From positions 3,055,501 through 3,119,500 of the forward strand of contig NZ_CP014796.1 in the NCBI RefSeq assembly GCF_001969385.1: a stretch of DNA of 64,000 nt. The letters run 5' to 3'. The notes below the pieces were generated by a model, which had not been told where the DNA came from, did no database searches, and saw only the letters and a list, made by a program, of their open reading frames with translations. Below are positions 55,880 through 64,000 of the stretch, in pieces. Numbering within the stretch: the first letter of the stretch is position 1; each line of letters opens with the position of its first letter. The DNA is from Salipiger profundus. GTDB taxonomy: Bacteria; Pseudomonadota; Alphaproteobacteria; Rhodobacterales; Rhodobacteraceae. Both the position numbers and the translations under genes were made by a program.

Positions 55880-55921
55880 GCCACATAGATGTGGCCGCGC
55901 TGCGTCGCCCCCGGGCGGCGC
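55880..55921 (+). promoter_or_regulatory. Dyad and stem-loop between ntrC and ntrY
   Basis: A dyad GCCACAT-AG-ATGTGGC (55880-55895) lies five bases behind the ntrC stop and is followed by the hairpin GCGTCGCC-CCCG-GGCGGCGC (55902-55921, one T-G pair). The second could end or attenuate dusB-ntrBC transcription; the first could be an operator for ntrYX. About 65 bases remain before the ntrY start. Confidence 0.5.
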
Positions 55922-55986
55922 GGTGAAGAAGCCACAGGATATGGCGGTTCGCTGCTTCGGGCAGCACATCAAGGCGAGGTACATCT

Positions 55987-58284
55987 GTGGCCACCCGGGC
56001 ACGGAAATCTGTGGCGCATCGCGCCACATGGGCAAGATTGACCCGGCTGCGGCGAATGCGCCGCGTGCAGAACATCGCGACCCTGGGGCTGGTACTGCTG
56101 GGGCCGCTTCTTGCCTTTGCCACCTTCATGGTGCTCGGTCCGCTCGATGCGGGGCAGGGAACCGAGCTGAGCCTCCGGCTCGTGCTGCTGGCAGATCTTG
56201 TCTACGTGCTGCTGCTGGCCGCGCTGGTGCTGGCACGGGTCGCGCGGATGATCTCGGCCCGCCGCGCGCAATCGGCGGGCTCGCGGCTGCACCTGCGCCT
56301 GACCGGCGTCTTCGCGCTGATGGCGCTGCTGCCCACTGTGACCGTCGCGGTCTTCGCGGTTCTCACCATCAACATCGGGCTCGAGACATGGTTCTCGAGC
56401 CGGGTGCAGAACGTGGTGGGCGCCTCGCTCGCTGCGGCCGAAGCCTACGAGGAAGAGCAGCGCCGCGGCCTCACCGAGGACGTGCAGGCGCTAGGCCGCT
56501 ATCTCGACGCGGCGCGGCGTGCCAACTTCGCGCTCGATGACGGCGACATCCGGCAAATCCTTCAGCAAGGACAGGGCCAGATCCAGCGCGGCCTGCGCGA
56601 GGCTTACGTCATCGACGGCGGCGGCGAGATCCGGGCGCGCGGCGAACGGTCGTATCTCTTCGACTACGAGCAGCCGACGATCGCGCAGATCGCGCTGGCC
56701 GAGGAGCAGGGCATCGTGCTCGTTCCCGACTGGGACAACCACGAGCTGCGCGCGCTGGTGCCGCTCGACGCCTTTGCCGACCGCTATCTTTTCGTCAGCC
56801 GCGCGGTCGACGGCAACCTGCTGAACCTGCTCGACGAGACGCAGGCCACCGCGCAGTTCTACCAGCAGCAGGAAAGCGAGCGCGGGCGCAGGCTCTTCGA
56901 TTTCGCACTGCTGTACCTCGGCTTCGCGGTGTTGCTCATCCTCGCGGCGACCTGGCTGGGCCTGTGGTTCGCCGAGCGGCTTGCCCGACCCGTCGGCCGC
57001 CTCGCGGGCGCCGCGCAGCGGGTGGGGGCCGGCGATCTCGACGTGCAGGTCATCGAGGAAGAGGGCGACGACGAGATCTCCATGCTCGGCCGCTACTTCA
57101 ACCAGATGACCCGCCAGTTGAAGGGCCAGCGCGAGACGCTTCTCGAGAACACCCGCCAGATCGAACGCCGCCAGCGGCTGTTCGACTCGGTGCTGTTCTC
57201 GGTGACCTCCGGCGTGGTCGGACTTGATGACACCGGGCGCGTGACCTTCGTGAACCGCTCGGGCGAGCGCCTGCTGGGCTGGCAGGAGACCAAGTCCGAG
57301 GTGCCGATCACCGTTGCGGTTCCCGAGTTCGGGGCGCTCTTCGAGAAACTCCGCGAGACCGCGCAGGAGACCGCGCAGGAAGAGGTGAAGGTCAGCCGCG
57401 AGGGTCGGCTCGAACACCTTCTGGTGCGCATGTCCGTGCGCCGCCGCGAGGACGGCTCGCTCGAGGGCTACGTGGTCGCCTTCGACGACGTGACCGACCT
57501 CGTCTCGGCGCAGCGGATGGCGGCCTGGGGCGATGTTGCCCGCCGCATCGCCCACGAGATCAAGAACCCGCTGACCCCGATCCGGCTCTCGGCAGAGCGC
57601 ATCAAGCGCAAGTTCGGCCGCAAGCTCGAGGGCGAGGACAGCGAGAAGCTCGACCAGATGACCGAGGTCATCGTCCGCCAGACCGAGGACCTGCGCCGCA
57701 TCGTGGACGAGTTCTCGAAGTTCGCCCGCATGCCGGAGCCCGACCGCAAGCCCGAGGACGTGGTGGCACTGCTGCGCGGCGCGGCGCTTCTGCAGGAGAC
57801 CGGCCAGCCCGACGTGCGCTTCCGGATCGAGCTGCCGGATGCCGAGATGCCCGCCGAGCTTGACGCCACGATGATCGGGCAGGCCTTCACGAACCTCATC
57901 AAGAATGCCGGTGAAGCCATTGAAACCTATGTGGAAAGTGGCACAGGTGAGGGCTACGTGCCCGAGATCCGCGTCACTCTCTCCGAAGACGACGGGCGCG
58001 CGCTCATCCACATCGCAGACAACGGCATCGGCCTGCCCGAGGACCGGGCGCGGCTGTTCGAACCCTACGTGACGACCCGCGACAAGGGCACCGGCCTCGG
58101 CCTGCCCATCGTCAAGAAGATCATCGAGGAGCACGGCGGCAGCCTTGTCCTCGAGGACGCGCCCGTCTTCGACGGCGCCTGCCATGCCGGTGCAATGGCG
58201 GTCATCCGCCTGCCGCTCGGCCACGCGCCGGCCCGGCCGGCCCATAAATCAAGAGTCATTTCAGAACTGGAGGGGCAGACATGA
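55987..58284 (+). CDS. ntrY: Membrane sensor kinase NtrY
   Basis: The 765-residue kinase has three N-terminal membrane helices (about 29-50, 61-87, 105-129), a large periplasmic region (about 130-300), a fourth helix (about 305-328), HAMP (329-382), PAS (about 395-505) and the kinase core with [22 protein letters not shown] (H523), NLIKNAGEAIE and TRDKGTGLGLPIVKKI. With NtrX it acts in nitrogen, redox and envelope control. The GTG start at 55987 follows AAGGCGAGG; ATG 56056 would shorten it by 23 residues. Confidence 0.95.
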   Translation: MATRARKSVAHRATWARLTRLRRMRRVQNIATLGLVLLGPLLAFATFMVLGPLDAGQGTELSLRLVLLADLVYVLLLAALVLARVARMISARRAQSAGSRLHLRLTGVFALMALLPTVTVAVFAVLTINIGLETWFSSRVQNVVGASLAAAEAYEEEQRRGLTEDVQALGRYLDAARRANFALDDGDIRQILQQGQGQIQRGLREAYVIDGGGEIRARGERSYLFDYEQPTIAQIALAEEQGIVLVPDWDNHELRALVPLDAFADRYLFVSRAVDGNLLNLLDETQATAQFYQQQESERGRRLFDFALLYLGFAVLLILAATWLGLWFAERLARPVGRLAGAAQRVGAGDLDVQVIEEEGDDEISMLGRYFNQMTRQLKGQRETLLENTRQIERRQRLFDSVLFSVTSGVVGLDDTGRVTFVNRSGERLLGWQETKSEVPITVAVPEFGALFEKLRETAQETAQEEVKVSREGRLEHLLVRMSVRRREDGSLEGYVVAFDDVTDLVSAQRMAAWGDVARRIAHEIKNPLTPIRLSAERIKRKFGRKLEGEDSEKLDQMTEVIVRQTEDLRRIVDEFSKFARMPEPDRKPEDVVALLRGAALLQETGQPDVRFRIELPDAEMPAELDATMIGQAFTNLIKNAGEAIETYVESGTGEGYVPEIRVTLSEDDGRALIHIADNGIGLPEDRARLFEPYVTTRDKGTGLGLPIVKKIIEEHGGSLVLEDAPVFDGACHAGAMAVIRLPLGHAPARPAHKSRVISELEGQT

Positions 58285-59699
58285 GCGACATCCTCATCGT
58301 CGATGACGAACGCGACATCCGCGAGCTGATCGGGGACATCCTCGAGGACGAGGGCTACACGACCCGCCTCGCGGCCAATTCCACCGAGGCCATGTCCGAG
58401 GTCAACGCGGAGCCTCCGGGGCTGCTCATCCTCGACATCTGGCTGAAGGACAGCAAGATGGACGGGATCGACATCCTCAAGACCGTGAAGCGCGACAATC
58501 CCGACATCCCGATCATCATCATCTCGGGGCACGGCAACATCGAGATCGCGGTGGCCGCCATCAAGCAGGGCGCCTACGATTTCATCGAGAAGCCCTTCAA
58601 CATCGACCAGCTGCTGGTGGTGATCCGCCGCGCGATGGAGACCTCGCGGCTGCGGCGCGAGAACCAGCAGCTGAAGCGCCGCGAGACCGAAGTGGCCGAG
58701 ATGGTCGGCGACAGCGCCGCGTTCCGCACGCTGGTCTCGCAGCTCGACAAGGTGACGAAGTCGAACGGCCGGGTGATGCTCACCGGCCCCGCCGGCAGCG
58801 GCAAGGAAGTGGCGGCGCGCTACATCCACGGGCATTCGGCGCGGGCCTCTGCGCCCTTCGTGACGGTCAACTGCGCCGGCGTCGCCCCCGAGACGATGGA
58901 AGAAGTGCTCTTCGGCCGCGAGACCCCCGACCGCGGCATCGAGCCGGGCCTGCTCGAGCAGGCTCACGGCGGCGTGGTCTACTTCGACGAGGTCGCCGAC
59001 ATGCCGCTCGGCACCCAGTCCAAGATCCTGCGGGTGCTGGTCGACCAGAGCTTCACCCGCGTCGGCGGCTCCGACAAGGTCCGCGTCGACCTGCGGGTGA
59101 TTTCCTCGACCAACCGCAACCTCGACCACGAGATCGAGGCAGGCCGCTTCCGGCAGGAACTCTACCACCGCCTGAACGTGGTGCCGATCGCGGTGCCAAG
59201 CCTCGAGGACCGGCGCGAGGACATCCCGCTGCTCGCCGCCCATTTCATCGATGTCTGCAACAAGACCCAGGGCCTGCCGCTGCGCGCGCTCTCCGATGAC
59301 GCGGTGGCGCTGCTGCAGACGATGGTCTGGCCCGGCAACGTGCGTCAGCTCAAGAACCTCGTTGAACGCGTGCTGATCCTCGGCGAGGGCACGGGCCCGA
59401 TCGAGGCCCGCGAACTGCCGCAGGAGGCGCCCGCCGGCGATGACGAGGAAGGCCGCGTGGTGCTCTCGGGCACGCTGGCGACCCTGCCGCTGCGCGAGGC
59501 GCGCGAGGCGTTCGAGCGCGAGTACCTGCTCACCCAGATCAACCGCTTCGGCGGGAATATCTCGCGCACCGCCGCCTTCGTCGGCATGGAGCGCTCGGCG
59601 CTTCACCGCAAGCTCAAGTCGCTCGGTGTCGTGACCGGGGCCAAGTCCGGTGGCCGGATGGCCTATGTCGAAGACGATCCGGTCCAGAAAGTCGGCTGA
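58281..59699 (+). CDS. ntrX: Response regulator NtrX, form without GAFTGA loop
   Basis: The 472-residue regulator has a receiver domain (phospho-site D52), AAA+ domain with Walker A GPAGSGKE (169-176) and Walker B GVVYFDEV (231-238), and a C-terminal Fis helix-turn-helix (FGGNISRTAAFVGMERSALHRKL). Where sigma-54 activators read ELFGxExGAFTGA, this one has EEVLFGRETPDRGIEP, so the sigma-54 contact loop is missing. The serine-glycine-lysine-glutamate in Walker A (GKE for GKT/S) is also unusual and may weaken ATP use. It overlaps ntrY (ATGA). Confidence 0.94.
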   Translation: MSDILIVDDERDIRELIGDILEDEGYTTRLAANSTEAMSEVNAEPPGLLILDIWLKDSKMDGIDILKTVKRDNPDIPIIIISGHGNIEIAVAAIKQGAYDFIEKPFNIDQLLVVIRRAMETSRLRRENQQLKRRETEVAEMVGDSAAFRTLVSQLDKVTKSNGRVMLTGPAGSGKEVAARYIHGHSARASAPFVTVNCAGVAPETMEEVLFGRETPDRGIEPGLLEQAHGGVVYFDEVADMPLGTQSKILRVLVDQSFTRVGGSDKVRVDLRVISSTNRNLDHEIEAGRFRQELYHRLNVVPIAVPSLEDRREDIPLLAAHFIDVCNKTQGLPLRALSDDAVALLQTMVWPGNVRQLKNLVERVLILGEGTGPIEARELPQEAPAGDDEEGRVVLSGTLATLPLREAREAFEREYLLTQINRFGGNISRTAAFVGMERSALHRKLKSLGVVTGAKSGGRMAYVEDDPVQKVG

Positions 59700-59701
59700 G
59701 C

Positions 59702-60310
59702 ATGAAACGACGGAAGGTCGCTCGCATTGCGGGCGCGCTGCTCTGCGCGGCGCTGCTGTCCGGCTGCGCCGGCTCACCCACGTCGACCGAAACGCCGCCC
59801 GCCGCGCCGACGGCGACCGAGGTCGAGGCCCAGGTCGCCGAGGTGACGCAGGCGCTGCGCGCGCTCGGCCCCGGCGTCGATCCGGCCGAGGCCGCCCGCG
59901 CCGCCGAGATCGCGGTAAGGGAGCCGCTCGACTGGGCGCGCGACTGGCAGGTGGTCGACCCGCCGCTGGTCCATAATTTCAAGGTGGTGCACGGCCTGCG
60001 CGAAAAAGGCGTCTGCCAGGACTGGGCCGACGCGCTCGAGATCGCGCTGCACGCCGAGGGCTTCCGCACGCTCGAGCTGCACCGCGCACTTGCCAACGCC
60101 CGCAACATGAAGCTCGAACACGCCACGGTCATCATCACCGCGCGCGGCCAGCCGATGCAGCAGGGGCTGATCCTCGATCCGTGGCGCATCGGGCAGGGGC
60201 GGCTGTTCTTCTCGCGCGTGGCCGACGATCCGCGCTACGACTGGGAAAGCCGTGAGGCGGTGCGCGCCTGGAACCGCGAATGGAAGGCCCGCGCCCTCGC
60301 GCAGCTCTAG
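59702..60310 (+). CDS. Lipoprotein with transglutaminase-like Cys-His-Asp pattern
   Basis: The 202-residue precursor has a clear lipoprotein signal (MKRRKVARIAGALLCAALLSGC, lipidated C22), a proline/alanine/threonine-rich spacer (24-40) and a compact domain. In that domain KGVCQDWADALEIALHAEGF (C105), LEHATVIITARG (H140) and LILDPWR (D159) occur in the order and context of transglutaminase/papain-like enzymes that act on peptides or peptidoglycan. Function is inferred from this pattern only. It starts two bases after ntrX stop and is therefore co-transcribed with the nitrogen regulators; it is not part of the textbook ntr operon. Confidence 0.82.
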   Translation: MKRRKVARIAGALLCAALLSGCAGSPTSTETPPAAPTATEVEAQVAEVTQALRALGPGVDPAEAARAAEIAVREPLDWARDWQVVDPPLVHNFKVVHGLREKGVCQDWADALEIALHAEGFRTLELHRALANARNMKLEHATVIITARGQPMQQGLILDPWRIGQGRLFFSRVADDPRYDWESREAVRAWNREWKARALAQL

Positions 60311-60319
60311 GGCCACGCC

Positions 60320-60374
60320 CCCGGCTTCTTCTGGCCGGAAATATCCCGGGGAGTCCGAGGGGCAGCGCCCCTCG
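60320..60374 (-). repeat. Dispersed intergenic repeat, copy G
   Basis: Read on the minus strand, hairpin CGAGGGGC-GCT-GCCCCTCG (60356-60374) is followed by the core CTCCCCGGGATATTTCCGGCC and AGAAGAAGCCGGGG. It lies ten bases behind the lipoprotein stop and separates the ntr operon from trkA. Confidence 0.8.
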
Positions 60375-60484
60375 CGGTCGCGACCGCAACGACACGCGGT
60401 CCGGCCCCCTGCGGTGCGGGGCGTTGACCACCCCTGCACCGCGTGTCATGCCAGCATGAAACGGCGTCCAGGGCGAGGAGTGCC

Positions 60485-61861
60485 ATGAAGGTCATCATAT
60501 GCGGCGCGGGGCAGGTCGGCTGGCAGATCGCCCGGCACCTCTCGGGCGAGCGCAACGACGTCACCGTCGTCGACAACAACCCCGATCTCGTGCGCCGCGC
60601 CACCGACACGCTCGACGTGCAGGGGATCGCGGGCTTCGCCTCCTACCCGGACGTGCTCGAGAAGGCCGGCGCGCGCGATGCCGACATGATCATCGCCGCC
60701 ACCTACTCGGACGAGGTCAACATGGTCACCTGCCAGGTGGCCCACTCGATCTTCGCCATCCCGCGCAAGGTCGCGCGGCTGCGGTCGCAATCCTACCTGA
60801 CGGCGATCTACTCCGACCTCTACCGGCGCGACCACATGCCGATCGACGTGGTGATCTCGCCCGAGAAGGAGGTCGCCGAGGCCGCGCAGCAGCGGCTTTC
60901 CGCGCCCGCGGCCTTCGACACCGAGCGCTTCCTCGGCGGCGGTGCGCAGCTTCTCGGTCTCACCATCGAGGACGACTGCCCGATCGTGAACACCCCGTTG
61001 CGGCAGCTCTCCGACCTGTTCTCGACGCTGCGCTCGGTGGTGGTCGCCATCCGCCGCGAGGGCACGCTCTTTGCGCCCGAGCCGGGCGACCAGCTCTTCG
61101 CGGGCGATTCCTGCTACATCATCGTGCACCGCGACGACATGCGCCGCGCGCTCGAGATCTTCGGCAAGTCGCAGCGCAAGCAGGAGCGCGTGGTGGTGAT
61201 CGGCGGCGGCAACGTCGGGCTCGCGGTGGCCAGCGCCCTCGAGAAGCGCACCGAGCGCATCCGCGCCAAGGTGATCGAACGCGACCGGGCGCGCGCCGAA
61301 CGGGCCGCGGACGCGCTCGAGCGGACCATCGTGCTGCATGGCGACGGGCTCGACACGGCGCTGCTCGCAGAGGCGGGCATCGACCGCGCCGACGCGGTGC
61401 TCTGCGTCACCGACGACGACAAGACCAACATGCTCGCGGCGGTGCGCGCCAAGTCCGCCGGCTGCCCCATGGCCATCGCGCTGGTCAACGACCCGACGCT
61501 GGTGCCGCTGATGGAGCCGCTCGGCGTCGATGCCTACATCAACCCGCGCGCCACCACCGTAAGCTCGATCCTGCGCCACATCCGCCACGGCCGGGTGCGC
61601 TCGGTCTATTCCATCGGCGACGCCGAGGCCGAGGTGATCGAGGCCGAGGTGCTCTCGACCTCGTCCATGGCCGGCAAGCCGGTGCGCGACATCGACTTCC
61701 CCGAGGGCGTGCTGATCGGGGCGGTACGCAAGGGCGACAAGGTGGTGAAGATCACCGGAGACCTGCGCATCGAGGACGGGGACCGGGTAGTGATCTTCGC
61801 GCTGTCCAAGGACGTGGCCGAGGTCGAGCGGCTGCTCCAGGTCTCGATCGATTTCTTCTAG
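60485..61861 (+). CDS. trkA: Trk potassium uptake regulatory protein TrkA
   Basis: The 458-residue cytoplasmic protein has two RCK units, each with a Rossmann nucleotide-binding motif: VIICGAGQVGWQIARHL (about residues 3-19) and VVVIGGGNVGLAVASAL (about 235-251), plus two TrkA-C domains. It forms a ring under TrkH and gates potassium uptake in response to NAD(H)/ATP. The ATG at 60485 is the family-standard start. trkH begins four bases after its stop, so the two are made together. Confidence 0.95.
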   Translation: MKVIICGAGQVGWQIARHLSGERNDVTVVDNNPDLVRRATDTLDVQGIAGFASYPDVLEKAGARDADMIIAATYSDEVNMVTCQVAHSIFAIPRKVARLRSQSYLTAIYSDLYRRDHMPIDVVISPEKEVAEAAQQRLSAPAAFDTERFLGGGAQLLGLTIEDDCPIVNTPLRQLSDLFSTLRSVVVAIRREGTLFAPEPGDQLFAGDSCYIIVHRDDMRRALEIFGKSQRKQERVVVIGGGNVGLAVASALEKRTERIRAKVIERDRARAERAADALERTIVLHGDGLDTALLAEAGIDRADAVLCVTDDDKTNMLAAVRAKSAGCPMAIALVNDPTLVPLMEPLGVDAYINPRATTVSSILRHIRHGRVRSVYSIGDAEAEVIEAEVLSTSSMAGKPVRDIDFPEGVLIGAVRKGDKVVKITGDLRIEDGDRVVIFALSKDVAEVERLLQVSIDFF

Positions 61862-61865
61862 ACGG

Positions 61866-63380
61866 ATGCGCGCGCTCTACCGCATGCCCCTGATCCTGCT
61901 GCTGACCGGGATCGCCAGTGCCTCGATGATCGTCCCGGCGGCGGTGGCGCTCGCGGAAGAGGAATTCCACGACGCCCGCAGCTTCTTCTACGCCGGTATC
62001 GTCGGGATGGTGCTGACCGCGCTCATCGCCATCGCGCAGGCGACCCGGCGCCACAACAAGTCCGCTTCGCGCCAGCTCGTCGCGCTCATGGCGGCCTTCG
62101 TGCTGCTGCCGGCGATGCTGGCGGTGCCCTTCCACGAGGCGGTGCGGACGACGACCTTCCTCAATGCCTTCTTCGAGATGGTCTCGAGCCTGACCACCAC
62201 CGGCGCCACGCTGTTCGAGCCGGGGCGGCTGTCGTCGGCCGAGCATCTCTGGCGGGCGCAGGTCGGCTGGATGGGCGGGCTGCTGATGTGGGTGGCGGCG
62301 GCGGCGATCCTCGCGCCACTGACGCTCGGCGGCTTCGAGATCACCGCCCGCGGCGAGCCGGGGCAGGCGGTCGATGCCGGCGCGGTGCGGCGCGACATGT
62401 CGGACCCGGCCGAGCGGCTCGGGGCCTCGTCGCGGCTGCTGGTGCCGATCTACGCGGCGCTGACGCTGGCGCTCTGGATCATGCTGATGATCGCCGGGGA
62501 TTCGCCGCTGGTGGCCATCAGCCATGCGATGTCGACCATGGCGACCTCGGGCATCTCGCCGGTGGGCGGGCCGATGAACGCGGGCTCGGGCGTCGCGGGC
62601 GAGATGATCATCTTCTGCTTCCTGTTCTTCGCGCTGTCGCGGCTCACCTTCTCGGGCGACACCGGCACCTCCTACCGGCCGGGGCTGCGCGAGGATCCGG
62701 AGTTCCGGATGGGCCTGTCCATCGCCATCCTGGTTCCGGCGGTGCTGTTCCTGCGGCACTGGATCGCGTCCTTCGAGGTCGGCGAGGAGCAGAACTGGCT
62801 GCTCGGCTTCCGGGCGCTCTGGGGCGGGGTCTTCACGGCGCTGTCGTTCCTGTCGACCACCGGCTTCGAAAGCGCCGACTGGGCGCAGGCGCAGGGCTGG
62901 TCGGGACTGGCGACGCCGGGGCTGATCCTGATGGGGCTCACGATCATCGGCGGCGGCGTGGCGACCACGGCGGGCGGGGTGAAGCTGCTGCGGATCTACG
63001 CGCTGTTTCTCGCCGGCAAGCGCGAGCTCGAACGGCTGGTGCATCCGCACTCGGTCGGCCACTCGGGCGTCATGGCGCGGCGGATGCGGCGGCACGGGGC
63101 CTTCGTCGCGTGGGTGTTCTTCATGATGTTCGCCATGTCGATCGCGGCGCTGTCGCTGGTCTTCAGCCTGTTCCGGCTCGACTTCGAGAACGCCATGGTG
63201 CTGACCATCGCCGGGCTGACCAACTGCGGCCCGCTGATCCAGGCCGCCGCCGAGGTGCCCGTGGATCTGGGCGCGCTCGGGATCGGGGCCAAGCTGACGC
63301 TCTGCGCGGCGATGGTTCTCGGGCGGCTGGAACTGCTCGCGATCATCGCGCTCCTGACACCGGGTCTCTGGCGGGACTGA
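61866..63380 (+). CDS. trkH: Trk potassium transporter membrane subunit TrkH
   Basis: The 504-residue polytopic protein contains the four pore-loop selectivity sequences with their conserved glycines: SSLTTTGAT, STMATSGIS, SFLSTTGFE and GLTNCGP. About ten helices are predicted, and GGGVATTAGGVKLLRIYAL is the characteristic segment after the third loop. It forms the potassium-conducting channel with TrkA as regulator. The first helices are shorter than in E. coli TrkH but the pore appears complete. Confidence 0.94.
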   Translation: MRALYRMPLILLLTGIASASMIVPAAVALAEEEFHDARSFFYAGIVGMVLTALIAIAQATRRHNKSASRQLVALMAAFVLLPAMLAVPFHEAVRTTTFLNAFFEMVSSLTTTGATLFEPGRLSSAEHLWRAQVGWMGGLLMWVAAAAILAPLTLGGFEITARGEPGQAVDAGAVRRDMSDPAERLGASSRLLVPIYAALTLALWIMLMIAGDSPLVAISHAMSTMATSGISPVGGPMNAGSGVAGEMIIFCFLFFALSRLTFSGDTGTSYRPGLREDPEFRMGLSIAILVPAVLFLRHWIASFEVGEEQNWLLGFRALWGGVFTALSFLSTTGFESADWAQAQGWSGLATPGLILMGLTIIGGGVATTAGGVKLLRIYALFLAGKRELERLVHPHSVGHSGVMARRMRRHGAFVAWVFFMMFAMSIAALSLVFSLFRLDFENAMVLTIAGLTNCGPLIQAAAEVPVDLGALGIGAKLTLCAAMVLGRLELLAIIALLTPGLWRD

Positions 63381-63537
63381 GGGGCTTTGCCTGCGGTCTG
63401 ACCAACGGGCAACCCACCGCCCGGGATTTGGGCAAAGACCGGATTTTCCGCTGGAAGTTCCGTAAACCGCGTTACATACTCGCTCGACAGAGGGAAGGCC
63501 GCACTGCGGCAAAAGGGCAAGAACAAAGGCAATTTCA

Positions 63538-63780
63538 ATGGCTTCGGACAGACAAAACCTTCAGGACGCATTCCTCAATCATGTCCGCAAAACCAAGGTT
63601 CCCGTCACAGTCTTTCTCATCAACGGGGTGAAGCTTCAGGGCGTCATCACGTGGTTCGACAATTTCTGCGTGCTGCTGCGCCGTGATGGCCAGTCGCAGC
63701 TTGTCTACAAGCACGCGATCTCGACGATCATGCCGTCGCAGCCGATCAACCTCTACGATGGCGATGGCGGCAACGATTGA
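63538..63780 (+). CDS. hfq: RNA chaperone Hfq
   Basis: The 80-residue protein forms a hexameric Sm-like ring that pairs small RNAs with mRNAs. Sm1 is seen in [29 protein letters not shown] and Sm2 in [13 protein letters not shown] with the YKHA motif; the proximal-face glutamine in the QDAFLN helix is present. The short acidic C-terminus (YDGDGGND) is typical for alphaproteobacteria. The 157-base region upstream of it probably contains its promoter, but no convincing element was seen. hflX follows with 17 bases between. Confidence 0.97.
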   Translation: MASDRQNLQDAFLNHVRKTKVPVTVFLINGVKLQGVITWFDNFCVLLRRDGQSQLVYKHAISTIMPSQPINLYDGDGGND

Positions 63781-63786
63781 GAGAAC

Positions 63787-63801
63787 ATGACCCGCATGTG
63801 A
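63787..63801 (+). other. Four-codon leader frame overlapping the hflX start
   Basis: ATG ACC CGC ATG TGA encodes MTRM and stops at 63799-63801, overlapping the GTG of hflX (63798-63800). The GAGAG site lies three to four bases before this ATG but 13 before the GTG, so ribosomes would be expected to start on the short frame and reinitiate at the GTG. TGACCCGC occurs twice (63788 and 63799), suggesting an 11-base tandem duplication. Confidence 0.45.
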
Positions 63802-64000
63802 CCCGCGCCTGGGTCCTGCATCCCGACATTCGCTCCGACCGCGACCGCCGCGATGCGGAGATGGCGCTTGAAGAGGCGATGGCCCTTGCGGCCGCGCTCC
63901 CGGACCTCGAGGTTGCGGGCGGTGCCGTCGTGCCATTGCGCGATCCGCACCCCGGCACGCTGTTCGGTTCCGGCAAGATCGAGGAACTCGCCGAGCAGCT
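63798..64000 (+). CDS. hflX: GTPase HflX, N-terminal part (runs off the window)
   Basis: The first 67 codons read VTRAWVLHPDIRSDRD with ALEEAMALAAALPDLEV and PLRDPHPGTLFGSGKIEELAEQ, the HflX N-terminal domain that splits or rescues ribosomes under stress. Start is most probably the GTG 63798; no in-frame ATG precedes it. It is directly downstream of hfq, as in many proteobacteria. The GTPase domain is beyond the window end. Confidence 0.88.
   Translation, partial: MTRAWVLHPDIRSDRDRRDAEMALEEAMALAAALPDLEVAGGAVVPLRDPHPGTLFGSGKIEELAEQ

Overview
The window is a GC-rich (roughly two-thirds G+C) chromosomal segment of an alphaproteobacterium, almost certainly a member of the Rhodobacteraceae (roseobacter/Salipiger-like). 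Markers for this are the dusB-ntrB-ntrC-ntrY-ntrX block followed by trkA, trkH, hfq and hflX, a fused ispDF, NtrC and NtrX proteins that lack the sigma-54 contact loop, aerobic cobaltochelatase genes cobS/cobT, TrmFO, GluQ and a TRAP transporter. No rRNA or tRNA gene, CRISPR array, insertion sequence, phage or plasmid function was seen, so this looks like ordinary core/flexible chromosome.

Layout. 1-14.3 kb: end of a TRAP permease, an FAD amine oxidase, a D-lactate/glycolate-type dehydrogenase, a ClC chloride transporter, a CHAP lipoprotein, DUF427, an aminopeptidase P, cobT-orf-cobS, and an ECF sigma/RskA-type anti-sigma pair. 14.3-25.4 kb: a peptide-type ABC importer (two permeases, binding protein, double ATPase) split across a divergent promoter, followed by a class II aldolase, an ArgE-type deacetylase, a DAO-family oxidase and a second M20 amidohydrolase; this looks like an uptake and breakdown cassette for an N-acylated or peptide-like compound. 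25.5-38.7 kb: DUF2934, a glycosyltransferase-like protein, fabF-mltG, an EamA exporter, cysS, cimA, a methyltransferase, an NDUFAF6-like protein, an MFS transporter, an AlkA-type glycosylase with an esterase, and a secreted HExxH protein. 38.7-52.3 kb: typA, an SMR pump, a secreted PDC-type sensor next to a chemoreceptor, an Fe-S scaffold protein, hisI, trmFO-Pmp3-gluQ, two c-type cytochromes, hpt, a COQ10-like protein, and ispDF-pgpA-cinA. 52.4-64 kb: the nitrogen-regulation block, a transglutaminase-like lipoprotein, potassium uptake trkA-trkH, hfq and the start of hflX.

The strongest signal not explained by genes is a dispersed intergenic repeat family. Eight copies share a core of about 30 bases (CCCCGAGG-TATTT-GAAGAAG pattern). 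Each copy has, on the same side of the core, one or two GC-rich hairpins whose sequence changes between copies while base pairing is kept. All copies lie directly behind a gene, in either orientation, and two copies form an inverted pair behind cobT. A second, smaller hairpin repeat (GTAGGGTGGG type) occurs twice. Other points worth a second look are a 16-bp perfect palindrome in the ispDF/dusB divergent region, a dyad plus hairpin between ntrC and ntrY, a secreted solo PDC domain beside a chemoreceptor, a small secreted protein inside the cobS-cobT operon, and a four-codon leader that overlaps the hflX start. I did not find a clear-cut novel defence or biosynthetic system.
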